Assembly: GCA_023396535.1 (NCBI GenBank)
Contig: JAEWWD010000146.1
Coordinates: forward strand, 1-22,549
Reading direction: 5' to 3'
DNA from: Bacillota bacterium
GTDB taxonomy: Bacteria; Bacillota; Clostridia; Christensenellales; CAG-138
DNA length: 22,549 bases
Both the position numbers and the translations under genes were made by a program. Below the pieces are notes generated by a model. That model was not told the origin of the DNA and made no database searches. It saw nothing but the letters and a program-made list of their open reading frames with translations. Of this stretch, positions 7,003 through 14,511 are shown piece after piece. Positions within the stretch are counted from its first letter, which is position 1. Each line of letters starts with the position of its first letter.

Positions 7003-8082
7003 CTATGCATCCCCCTCCCGAAACTGCTGCCGTATTTGCGCGGGCGAGAGTCCCGTATGCTCTTTGCATATCCTGTAAAAATATGAGATGTTGGAGAACC
7101 CGCAGGCTTCGGAAATCTCCCTGACGGGAAGATTGGAGGTCTGCAGAAGATAGCGTGCGCGCTCCATGCGTTTCAGGGTGATATAATTCCGTATAGGCAT
7201 TCCCTGCTCCTGATGAAAGCGCCGGGAAAGGTAGGCCGGGCTTAAGTGAACCAATTCCGCCAGGTCGTTTAATGCAATATTCTCCGCATAGTTCTGATCA
7301 ATATATTGCACGGCCTGAGAAATGCCGGTACGCGCTCCCGCTTCACAACCTATCAGCAACATCTGAAGCCGTGTGAAATACTCCTCCAAATGCAGTAAAA
7401 TTTCATGCCAGGATTCCGCTTTGCTGATGCGGCTCAAATACACATGATCGCAGAGAAGCTGGCTCAGTTCTCCTGGAATACCCGCTTTTTGCAATTCGTG
7501 ACGGATGGAAAAAAGAGTGTTGAGTATGAACAGCTGGTAATGCTCGTGGTGGGATTGCCGACCGTAAAAAAACTTGAGATATGCGTCAGCACACGCGGAA
7601 GTCATTCGGGCGTCTCTGTTGGATATGCTTGCCAAAAGTTTCTCAGCGAGCTCATATGGGTAAGGCTCTCCCGGTGAAAATCCCAACGTGACCCCCGACG
7701 AGGTATGAAGAACCCGCTTTCGCAGGCAACCTTCCAATGTTGAAAGGATCAGCTCCGCGTCCGCAGGCTTAACCAGGTAGGCATTTACGCCACAGGAGAT
7801 GGCCTGCTGGGCGAAATCAAATTCCGCGTATGCGCTGTTAAGTACGATTACCATCCCCGGGAAAAGTCGCTTGATCTGCTGCGCCGCCTCCAAGCCGTTA
7901 ATCACTGGCATATTGATATCCAGAATTGCCACATCCGGCTGTACAGATTTTGCCAGAGTCAAAGCCTTCTCCCCGTTGCCGGCTTCAGCGATCACTTTAT
8001 AACGGTCACCCTGCCCCTCTATGACGCTGCGCAAAAAGGAACGCTCAATCTGCTCATCGTCCGCAATCAACACCGTATACAT
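7003..8082 (-). CDS. Response regulator with AraC-type DNA-binding domain (YesN-like)
   Basis: 359 residues. The receiver domain (1-120) has the acidic pair D8/D9, phosphoacceptor D55 in VAILDINMP, S83 and K105 in AYLVKPAD. A middle region of about 130 residues without recognised motifs follows. The AraC/XylS double helix-turn-helix fills the last 100 residues, including LNDLAELVHLSPAYLSRRF and the signature around REISEACGFSNISYFYRICK. It is the first gene of the leftward operon and the cognate partner of the PocR kinase. It is divergent from the isochorismatase gene, with 262 bp between the two starts, which makes that hydrolase-permease operon its most likely target. Such regulators usually activate. 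Confidence 0.92.
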   Translation of the reverse strand: MYTVLIADDEQIERSFLRSVIEGQGDRYKVIAEAGNGEKALTLAKSVQPDVAILDINMPVINGLEAAQQIKRLFPGMVIVLNSAYAEFDFAQQAISCGVNAYLVKPADAELILSTLEGCLRKRVLHTSSGVTLGFSPGEPYPYELAEKLLASISNRDARMTSACADAYLKFFYGRQSHHEHYQLFILNTLFSIRHELQKAGIPGELSQLLCDHVYLSRISKAESWHEILLHLEEYFTRLQMLLIGCEAGARTGISQAVQYIDQNYAENIALNDLAELVHLSPAYLSRRFHQEQGMPIRNYITLKRMERARYLLQTSNLPVREISEACGFSNISYFYRICKEHTGLSPAQIRQQFREGDA

Positions 8083-8144
8083 GTCCTCGCCTCGCTTCTA
8101 CGATCATCCATGCTGCGGCTTTTATACCCATAATTCTAAGTTGT

Positions 8145-8173
8145 ATTATATCGGGCTGTTATAAGGATTACAA
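8145..8173 (-). promoter_or_regulatory. Predicted promoter of the two-component operon
   Basis: On the minus strand TTGTAA (8173-8168) and TATAAT (8150-8145) are 17 bp apart, a good sigma-A promoter with a perfect -10 box. It would give a leader of about 55 bases before the regulator start at 8082. Confidence 0.5.
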
Positions 8174-8233
8174 TAAGTCATTTTTTATGATGGCTTTGTA
8201 CATTTTTGCTCTGGAAGTAAAAAATTAAACAAA

Positions 8234-8280
8234 ACAGGTCAAAGCATGCGCCTGTGCGATTAGCCGGGCCGGCATATAAT
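8234..8280 (+). promoter_or_regulatory. Predicted activator-dependent promoter of the isochorismatase operon
   Basis: A perfect TATAAT (8275-8280) lacks a recognisable -35 box at the right distance (CTGTGC at 8252). In its place lies an inverted repeat, ACAGG-N12-CCTGT (8234-8255). A good -10 with no -35 is what an AraC-type activator promoter looks like, which fits the divergent response regulator. The binding site itself is inference. Confidence 0.35.
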
Positions 8281-8344
8281 GAAAGAAAGAACCTCTCGTA
8301 TATAACCGATCGAATACTTCAAATCATAAAGGAGTGTGGACATT

Positions 8345-9058
8345 ATGAAAGTAAATGACAGACATGTATCCTTCTATTACGAAAACGATAACGACTACGG
8401 TAAAATTGAAATCGATCCCCAGAAAACAGCGCTGCTGGTTGTTGATATGCAGCATGTGTTCATCACCCGCAAGAAGCTTGAAAACCCTTCCGAAACAGAG
8501 CTTGCCGACGCCGTGCGCTGGGAGCAGTTTTACGAAGCGATCGACAGCACGGTAGTTCCCAACAACAGGCGGCTGCTGGACTATTTCCGTGCCCACGGCA
8601 TAGAGGTATGCTTCGCCAAAATTCAGTGCCGCAAGAAAAACGGAGCCGATCGTTCTTTGGATCAGAAAGCCACCGGTTATAATGAACTGCTCCTTGTGCC
8701 CGGTGATCCATGGGCGGATATCGTGCCCGAGCTTGCGCCCATCGAAGATGAAATCGTCATCACGAAAACAACTGACAGCGCCCTCACAGGCTCCAATCTT
8801 CGTCTGATGCTGCATAACATGGGTATTGACACCGTGGTGGTGACAGGTGTGCTCACAGATCAGTGCGTCTCAGGAACCGTACGCAGCCTGGCCGACGAAA
8901 GCTTTAAGGTATGGCTCATAGAGGACGCCTGCCGGGCGTCCACCGCCCAGATCCAGGCCAATGAGCTGGAAATCCTGAATAATATCTATTGCCACGTGAT
9001 CACCACCGACGAACTGCTGGAGGCTCTGAATGAGGCTTTTAAACAGACCGCAGGTTAA
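8345..9058 (+). CDS. Isochorismatase-family cysteine hydrolase
   Basis: 237 residues of the isochorismatase-like fold. The catalytic triad is complete: D34 in LLVVDMQHVF, K141 in VITKTTDSALTGSNL and the nucleophile C174 in VVTGVLTDQCVSGTVRSL. Members hydrolyse amides, carbamates or vinyl ethers, for example nicotinamidase, N-carbamoylsarcosine amidase, ureidoacrylate amidase and biuret hydrolase. The substrate here cannot be assigned. The start at ATG 8345 is chosen because AAAGGAG (8328-8334) lies 10 bp away; the in-frame GTG at 8336 is too close to it. An APC permease follows and a deaminase-like amidohydrolase lies beyond it, suggesting breakdown of an imported nitrogen compound with release of ammonia. 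Confidence 0.88.
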   Translation: MKVNDRHVSFYYENDNDYGKIEIDPQKTALLVVDMQHVFITRKKLENPSETELADAVRWEQFYEAIDSTVVPNNRRLLDYFRAHGIEVCFAKIQCRKKNGADRSLDQKATGYNELLLVPGDPWADIVPELAPIEDEIVITKTTDSALTGSNLRLMLHNMGIDTVVVTGVLTDQCVSGTVRSLADESFKVWLIEDACRASTAQIQANELEILNNIYCHVITTDELLEALNEAFKQTAG

Positions 9059-9218
9059 GAAGCGCAAATCTCCGGAATTGCTACGCTGCTCATAAGGGCA
9101 TAAAATGCCCATGGTTAACATAAACGGACGTAATATACGTGTAAAGCAAGGAGGGGTTCCACGAATTCCTGCCCACGGCACTCAGGATTCATGCTTCATT
9201 TATTTAAGGAGGATTCAA

Positions 9219-10625
9219 ATGGAAAACAAAGGTGGAAAATCGCTCAATAAGAAATTGTCGATGATCACAATGATCTCCATTGCATCGGGTGCGGTCATCG
9301 GCGGCTGGCTTGCTGAATCTCCCTATTGGTTCTCTCTTACGGGGCCAAGCTCGGCATTCATTTTCCTGATTCTTGCAATATTACTGGTTCCCGTTGGTCT
9401 TGCATTTGCTGAAATGTCCGCCATGTTACCTTTCACCTCTTCCGTCGCCGTTTGGACGGCCAACGCAACCAACCATAAGACCGGCTGGTACGTCCAGTGG
9501 CTGATGTTTCTCATTCAGATTGTTGAGCCGCCCCTTTGCGCTTTCATACTAACCACAGCCCTGAGCTTCTTCATCTCCTTTACAGCCACACAGGTCATGC
9601 TCATAGCCGTCGCTATGTGTGTGGTATGGTACATCGTGTCCAACTTCAACATCTCGATCTCCGGCAAACTCTCCAATATTTTCTTCTTCAGTATGGTCAT
9701 TATGTCGCTGGTCGTCATGATAATGTTTTTCACCAGCGGCCATTGGAGCGCAAGCAACCTCATAAGCCACGGCGGCTGGACTCCAAAGGGAATGTCCGGC
9801 ATATTTCTGGCTACGGGCGTTTTGACTCTCAAATTCATCGGATTCGAGCTAACCCCTACTATGGTAGAGGAGATCACCTTCCCCGCCAAGAAAATGTGGA
9901 TGGTTATACTCGCTTCTCTGTTTGTTCCCGCTATACTGTATAGCGTAGTAGTCATTGCCATCGGCGGTATGGCTCCCTGGAGTCAGTTGGCCGGTATGAG
10001 CATGCCGGAACCCGAGCTCATCCGCGGACTGGGCTTGCCCATACTGTTCGCCTGGATAGCGCTTATATCGGGTTCCCTGCACGGCTTTACAACCTTTATG
10101 GGGTTCTGGACTTCTTCAGCCCGCGTGCTCTATGGTTCCGCCCAGTTAAATATGCTGCCCCACGCGTTTATGAAACTCAACAAGCATGGCCAGCCCTACT
10201 TGGCAAACCTGGTGGTGCTGATATTCTCCGTATTGTTCTGCCTTTTCTCCGCTTCCGACTGGGTGCGTTACATCTATGCCGTTTCCTGCATTGCGGCAGG
10301 CTTGGTCTACCTGATGGTTTGCTATGATACTTACAAACTGCGCAAACAGCATCCCGATTGGGAGCGCCCTTACAAAGCTCCTTTTGGCAATTGGTTCCTG
10401 TTCCTGGGCATGGGCGTGTCCCTTTGGGTAGTGGTCGCCTCTTCCCTGTCGTTGGATTTCAACGGCTGGATGTCCCTGGTGGCCTATATGCTGGTAGGCG
10501 TTGCCGTTATGTTCTTTATGCAGCGTTACCGCAAGAACAATCCCGGTAAAATGGATCCAATACTCCTTACCCCGGCCAATATTAAGGAATTCGAACAAAA
10601 GAGCGAGCAAAAAGTGTCCGGTTGA
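9219..10625 (+). CDS. APC-superfamily amino acid/amine permease
   Basis: 468 residues with about twelve hydrophobic segments. The N-terminal pattern ITMISIASGAVIGGWL resembles the unwound first helix (GxxIGxG) of amino acid-polyamine-organocation transporters, though the motif is diverged, and the protein keeps EMSAMLPFTSSVAVWTA and the FELTPTMVEEI...PAKKMW region typical of the family. It should import or exchange an amino acid, amine or related compound across the cytoplasmic membrane. The start at ATG 9219 is preceded by a very strong AAGGAGG (9206-9212); the longer frame from 9105 lacks one. It is 160 bp downstream of the hydrolase and probably in the same transcript. Two hairpins at 10688-10756 close the unit. 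Confidence 0.88.
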   Translation: MENKGGKSLNKKLSMITMISIASGAVIGGWLAESPYWFSLTGPSSAFIFLILAILLVPVGLAFAEMSAMLPFTSSVAVWTANATNHKTGWYVQWLMFLIQIVEPPLCAFILTTALSFFISFTATQVMLIAVAMCVVWYIVSNFNISISGKLSNIFFFSMVIMSLVVMIMFFTSGHWSASNLISHGGWTPKGMSGIFLATGVLTLKFIGFELTPTMVEEITFPAKKMWMVILASLFVPAILYSVVVIAIGGMAPWSQLAGMSMPEPELIRGLGLPILFAWIALISGSLHGFTTFMGFWTSSARVLYGSAQLNMLPHAFMKLNKHGQPYLANLVVLIFSVLFCLFSASDWVRYIYAVSCIAAGLVYLMVCYDTYKLRKQHPDWERPYKAPFGNWFLFLGMGVSLWVVVASSLSLDFNGWMSLVAYMLVGVAVMFFMQRYRKNNPGKMDPILLTPANIKEFEQKSEQKVSG

Positions 10626-10687
10626 TTTCGGCTACGTCGTGAGCGATCCTGGTTGACCGCGTTTTATATCCATTTCAGGTTGCCAGA

Positions 10688-10720
10688 GAACCCCGAGGCC
10701 ACCAAACGGCAACGGGGTTC
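10688..10720. terminator. Hairpin between permease and amidohydrolase
   Basis: GAACCCCG (10688-10695) pairs with CGGGGTTC (10713-10720); TTTGGT follows. It could act as a weak terminator for the rightward permease operon or for the converging amidohydrolase. Confidence 0.5.
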
Positions 10721-10734
10721 TTTGGTATATGGAG

Positions 10735-10756
10735 GCCCCTGTTTAGGGGCATTTTT
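10735..10756 (+). terminator. Rho-independent terminator after the permease
   Basis: GCCCCT-GTTT-AGGGGC with a 6-bp GC-rich stem, then ATTTTT (10751-10756). This is a compact, classical terminator for the rightward isochorismatase-permease unit. Confidence 0.75.
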
Positions 10757-10817
10757 CGATATTATTAACTTGCCCGCATTGCGACAAAACGAAGTCCCGG
10801 ATATTAGCAATGTGGAT

Positions 10818-12038
10818 TTACCCAATCCCCTTTACCAGCTTGCCGCGCTTTGCTATAATCCGTCCGTCCTTCACCACCAGCCTGCGCGGCTTCTGGGCGA
10901 CGATGGCCTCAGGCGCGCTCCTTTCATCATACAGCACAAAATCAGCCCGACAGCCCGGCTCTACGCCGTAGTCCTGCAGCAGCGCGTTCTTTGCTGGGCA
11001 TACGGTACCCATATCGTAAATAAGATTCATGAGCTTCTTCGTTCCGTATTGCAATACTTGCGCGCTTAAAAGCGCTTCCTGCAGCATATCCGCATTACCG
11101 AAAGGCCGAAAATGGTCCCGCACATTGTCGGAAGCGAATGCGACGTTCACGCCGCGCTTCTGGAGCTCCCGCACCCTGGTCAGGCCACGGCGAACAGGCT
11201 CTTTGTCCGCCCTTCCCATCAGGTACAAATTGCAGGACGGAAGCGTGATGATGTTGACCTGCGCCTGCGCGGCCAGATCCAGTACGCGCGCAGCCGTATC
11301 GTCGTCCACTGCGTTGAGGCCGGTCACATGGCTGCAGCTCACACGGCCCTGCATGCCCGTTTGTATCGTCTTTTTCAACACGTACTCAAAGCAACGCACA
11401 TCCGGCGAATCCGACTCGTTGACGTGTAAATCGACAGGGAGGCCGTATTTGAGCGCCAACGCAAATATCTGGTCCACCTCGGCGGCGTAATCGTCCCCGC
11501 CAAGAAGCCCGGGATATCCGCCGACAAAATCGATCATTCCCTTTTTCGCCGCCGCATGCCACTGCGCGTCAAATTCTTTATACCAGGGCGTGATATTGTA
11601 AACGTCTATAACGCCGCGAAATCTCCGTTTCATATCCCACAGCACGTCAAAGCCCGCCATGTCGTAGTATTCGTTGATGGTGATGTGCGTCTTGACGGCG
11701 CAGGTGCCCGCCGCGGCCGCCCAGCGCAGCAGCTTGGAAGCGCGCCGCTCAATATCCTTCGCTGCAACGCCGCGCACACTCTGAAAATAACGATTGGACT
11801 CTTCAATCGCATCCTTGAGGTTTTCGGACCCGTCGGAGCTTTCCACAAGCGCTTTGTCGATGTGCATATGGGAATCGACGAAGGAAGGCGCTAAGAAGCC
11901 GCCTTTCGCCTGTACGGTCGTCTCGGCCTCCGCTTCAATGGCGGGGCTTACCTGCGTAATTCTGCCGCCGGTAACGGCGACGTCCATTTTACCTGTGAAT
12001 CCGTTGACAGTTGCGCCTTTGATAAGAATATCCAGCAT
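10818..12038 (-). CDS. Cytosine deaminase-like amidohydrolase
   Basis: 406 residues, a metal-dependent TIM-barrel hydrolase most like the cytosine deaminase (CodA) branch of the amidohydrolase superfamily. The metal and catalytic residues are all visible: H57 and H59 in DSHMHIDKAL, H205 and E208 in VDLHVNES, H237 in SCSHVTG and D304 in FASDNVRDHF. LMGRADKEPVRRGLTRVREL also matches CodA well. Related enzymes deaminate cytosine, creatinine or N-alkylated triazines, so the substrate is open. The start is ATG 12038 with AAGGAG properly spaced upstream; the frame extends to 12122 without a site. It converges on the isochorismatase-permease operon and may act on the same compound or its product. 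Confidence 0.9.
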   Translation of the reverse strand: MLDILIKGATVNGFTGKMDVAVTGGRITQVSPAIEAEAETTVQAKGGFLAPSFVDSHMHIDKALVESSDGSENLKDAIEESNRYFQSVRGVAAKDIERRASKLLRWAAAAGTCAVKTHITINEYYDMAGFDVLWDMKRRFRGVIDVYNITPWYKEFDAQWHAAAKKGMIDFVGGYPGLLGGDDYAAEVDQIFALALKYGLPVDLHVNESDSPDVRCFEYVLKKTIQTGMQGRVSCSHVTGLNAVDDDTAARVLDLAAQAQVNIITLPSCNLYLMGRADKEPVRRGLTRVRELQKRGVNVAFASDNVRDHFRPFGNADMLQEALLSAQVLQYGTKKLMNLIYDMGTVCPAKNALLQDYGVEPGCRADFVLYDERSAPEAIVAQKPRRLVVKDGRIIAKRGKLVKGIG

Positions 12039-12134
12039 GATATGACTCCTTCGATTTGTTTGCGCGGCAGTCCGCTCCCTTGCGAGCACCTCGCCTGTCG
12101 CTTTATTATAGTCTGCCTGCAACAGATAGACAAC

Positions 12135-12671
12135 TTATAATGCCGTATATTCTGTATGCATTCTCTGCTGGGAAGTAAGGCTCGCCTCAAGGTATTCCTT
12201 CATAATTGGAAAAACAGTCTCGATATTCTCTGACGCGAAATCAAGGCCAATCATGATCGGCGCATAGCCTAATGAAATGTTAATATTAATGCTATGTCCT
12301 TTATAAGCCGGTACATTGGATAACACCGCTTCTGTATTATGCAATGTTATGCATATTAGCTTTTTATGCTCTACCCTCCGTATGTAGATACTGGAAACGT
12401 TACTCCATGGGACAAAACCCACGCTTACAAATGACGAAGTGTCGATAAACCCATCGGAATTAATAATAAGAATATCCTTTGGTTTTAGAAACCGATACAG
12501 GATATACAATAAGCCGGCGATAAAAAACAAAGAACCAAATACACCGACTAAAAAATAGAATAGGCTCCGAGTTGTTTGAAACAGCCAAATACAAACCGCA
12601 GTCATAATACATGCCAGCAGCAAAAGCCAAAGCGTTTTGAATTGGTTTTGTTTAATCACTACTCTATTCAT
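12135..12671 (-). CDS. STM3941-type membrane protein, copy 2
   Basis: 178 residues. Two hydrophobic segments at about 13-35 and 38-60 are followed by a soluble domain with the STM3941-family block IINSDGFIDTSSFVSVGFVPWSNVSSIYI. No enzymatic motif is seen and the family has no known function. It is a clear paralogue of the next protein (12749-13285): same length, same MNRV start, same order of motifs including GFVPWSNV, ICITLH.TEAVLS and the C-terminal MKEY block. The two genes are in tandem, 77 bp apart, in an AT-rich segment. A modest AGAGG lies upstream of ATG 12671. Confidence 0.8.
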   Translation of the reverse strand: MNRVVIKQNQFKTLWLLLLACIMTAVCIWLFQTTRSLFYFLVGVFGSLFFIAGLLYILYRFLKPKDILIINSDGFIDTSSFVSVGFVPWSNVSSIYIRRVEHKKLICITLHNTEAVLSNVPAYKGHSININISLGYAPIMIGLDFASENIETVFPIMKEYLEASLTSQQRMHTEYTAL

Positions 12672-12748
12672 ACCAAGCCTCTTTAAAAATCTTTATTCCA
12701 TACGTCAATTCATGTCTGAAATTACCACATTGCTTGACGGCAGACAAC

Positions 12749-13285
12749 CTATATGATTCTCTTCGTGAAAGCAAGGCTCTTCTCGTAATATTCTTTCATC
12801 GTTTTGAAAGCGACTTCTTCTTTCTCTGACGAAAGATCAAAGCTTATCATGATCGGTGGATTCCCTGACGAAATACTCGCATTTATCATAAACCGCTTAA
12901 AGGCCGACACACATGACAAAACCGCCTCTGTGTCATGCAATGTGATACATATATGATCCTTTCCGAATGCCGGCGGAATACCATTGTCTTTGCCAAGGAA
13001 AATGCGCTTAACGTTGCTCCATGGTACAAACCCTACGCTTATTGCAGAAGATGTGTCGGTAAACCCTTCGGAATCGATAACCAATACTTCCCTCGGGTTC
13101 AGCAACCGGTACAGCAGATAAAAAAAGCCAATGGCAGAAAATACAATCCCAAGTATGCCCGCTGTAAAGAAAAACATATTCGGCTTGAAATAACACGCTC
13201 CAATACTTATCGCAAGCATAGTATAGGCCAGCAGCAAAAACCACAGCGTCCTTTGACGGTCTTGTACGATGCTTACTCTGTTCAT
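12749..13285 (-). CDS. STM3941-type membrane protein, copy 1
   Basis: 178 residues with two N-terminal hydrophobic segments (about 13-35 and 38-60) and the conserved block VIDSEGFTDTSSAISVGF followed by VPWSNV. It is the upstream member of a tandem pair with 12135-12671. The segment VKRIFLGKDNGIPPAFGKDH carries a short insertion relative to its paralogue. Function unknown; as the domain resembles PH-like membrane-associated modules a structural or envelope role is possible, but that is a guess. The divergent neighbour is larE, 208 bp away. Confidence 0.8.
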   Translation of the reverse strand: MNRVSIVQDRQRTLWFLLLAYTMLAISIGACYFKPNMFFFTAGILGIVFSAIGFFYLLYRLLNPREVLVIDSEGFTDTSSAISVGFVPWSNVKRIFLGKDNGIPPAFGKDHICITLHDTEAVLSCVSAFKRFMINASISSGNPPIMISFDLSSEKEEVAFKTMKEYYEKSLAFTKRII

Positions 13286-13368
13286 AGCAAACCCACTTTC
13301 TATCTATTAATTTTAATAAATTCTGTCTAAAATACAATAGCAATTTACCGCCCTTTATATGACGTAAG

Positions 13369-13390
13369 CGTATACCATGCAACGTATACC
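13369..13390. promoter_or_regulatory. Direct repeats upstream of larE
   Basis: CGTATACC occurs twice (13369-13376 and 13383-13390), with starts 14 bp apart and a 6-bp spacer (ATGCAA), about 25 bp upstream of the larE -35 box. Each contains the palindrome GTATAC. The spacing is near one and a third helical turns. It could be a regulator binding site for the lar operon. Confidence 0.35.
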
Positions 13391-13414
13391 TGAAATATCC
13401 ATATCCCTATTTAC

Positions 13415-13442
13415 TTGACAGCTGATCGCAATGGCTTACAAT
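13415..13442 (+). promoter_or_regulatory. Predicted sigma-A promoter of the lar operon
   Basis: A perfect TTGACA (13415-13420) and TACAAT (13437-13442, 5 of 6) with a 16-bp spacer. The larE start codon lies 51 bp downstream. Confidence 0.6.
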
Positions 13443-13493
13443 AGAACTCATACCCCAGATCCGGGCGCTGCCCAACAAGCATAAGGAGAACGC

Positions 13494-14297
13494 ATGGAAA
13501 TACAGCAGAAACTGGAACGGCTGAAAGTTTATTTAAAGGAACTGGAGAGCGTAGCCATAGCGTTTTCCGGCGGCGTCGACTCCACTTTTCTGCTCGCGGC
13601 TGCGCATGATACGCTTGGCGATAAAGCCGTCGCCGTTACGGCGCGCTCCTGCTCCTTCCCGAAGCGTGAACTCAACGCGGCGCAGGCGTTTACGTCGGAG
13701 CGCGGTATCCGGCATATACTCATCGACTCGGAAGAACTATCCATTCCCGGATTTTCGGATAACCCGCCCGACCGCTGCTATCTGTGCAAAACGGAGCTGT
13801 TTACGGAAATCCGCCGGGTAGCTAGGGAAAACGGCCTGAAATATGTAGCCGAAGGCTCCAACGCCGACGATGTGGGAGATTACCGGCCGGGTCTTCGGGC
13901 TATCGCGGAACTTGGCGTGAAAAGCCCGCTGCGTCACGCGGAACTGACCAAGCAGGAAATCCGCGCGCTTTCCAAAGAGATGGGGCTGCCGACATGGCAG
14001 AAACAATCCTTCGCATGCCTCGCCTCCCGCTTCGTGTACGGCGAACGCATCACCGAGGAAAAGCTGAAAAAGATAGACCAAGCCGAGTCTCTGCTGCTTG
14101 AAATGGGCTTTTCGCAGGTGCGCGTGCGCATACACGGCGACCTCGCGCGCATAGAGCTTTCACCCGATGAATTCGACCGTATGCTGGACAGGAAGATACG
14201 TGAGACCATACACGACAAACTGCGCGCATACGGATTCAGCTATGTGTCGCTTGACCTCAGGGGATACCGCACAGGCAGCATGAACGAAACCCTGTGA
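13494..14297 (+). CDS. larE: LarE, ATP-dependent sulfur transferase of NPN cofactor synthesis
   Basis: 267 residues. A PP-loop pyrophosphatase motif SGGVDS (25-30) opens the protein, as in all LarE enzymes, which adenylate the carboxylated pyridine and convert it to the thiocarboxylate. C175 in SFACLASRF aligns with the sacrificial cysteine C176 of Lactiplantibacillus plantarum LarE. Two more cysteines, C95 and C98 (RCYLCK), make the three-Cys pattern known from LarE forms that carry a [4Fe-4S] cluster and act catalytically; that this one does is inference. EGSNADDVGDYRPG is another family signature. ATG 13494 is preceded by AAGGAG at 13483-13488. It is the first gene of the lar operon. Confidence 0.93.
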   Translation: MEIQQKLERLKVYLKELESVAIAFSGGVDSTFLLAAAHDTLGDKAVAVTARSCSFPKRELNAAQAFTSERGIRHILIDSEELSIPGFSDNPPDRCYLCKTELFTEIRRVARENGLKYVAEGSNADDVGDYRPGLRAIAELGVKSPLRHAELTKQEIRALSKEMGLPTWQKQSFACLASRFVYGERITEEKLKKIDQAESLLLEMGFSQVRVRIHGDLARIELSPDEFDRMLDRKIRETIHDKLRAYGFSYVSLDLRGYRTGSMNETL

Positions 14298-14374
14298 CAA
14301 TAGCGCATGGTTTTGGGACAGAATAAAAATGCATATTGCAATCCATGTAATCATACGGTAGGATAGTATAGTAA

Positions 14375-14491
14375 GCGTATCAGGAAGGTACGCGCCCGGT
14401 TCCATTTACACAATAAATCCCGGATGAATGAATGCCAGGAAGGCTTTCGCGGTATATGCATATGCCGCCGATGGTTTTGGGCATTCTTTTT
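14375..14491 (+). promoter_or_regulatory. Structured leader with terminator-like stem before larMN
   Basis: Between larE and larMN lie three consecutive stem-loops: GCGTA...TACGC (14375-14393); CCGG with ATTTA-CACAA-TAAAT inside (14397-14423); and GAATGCC...GGCATTC (14430-14486) enclosing GCGGTATAT-GC-ATATGCCGC (14449-14468). The last is followed by five T residues and, six bases later, by the larMN ribosome binding site. This arrangement resembles an attenuator or riboswitch expression platform. I do not recognise a known riboswitch class in it. Confidence 0.4.
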
Positions 14492-14511
14492 ATTTCAGGG
14501 AGGTAATTCTT

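Noticed and set aside
10653..11069. 138-residue plus-strand frame over the amidohydrolase 3' end
   Set aside because: It overlaps two terminators and is antisense to conserved coding sequence; no ribosome binding site.
12039..12122. Upstream extension of the amidohydrolase to 12122
   Set aside because: The extension is hydrophilic and unlike the family; AAGGAG fits ATG 12038, where homologues begin.
14298..14511. Cobalamin riboswitch or NikR operator before larMN
   Set aside because: I find no B12-box-like conserved segments and no GTATGA-N16-TCATAC pair; only a lone TCATAC is present.
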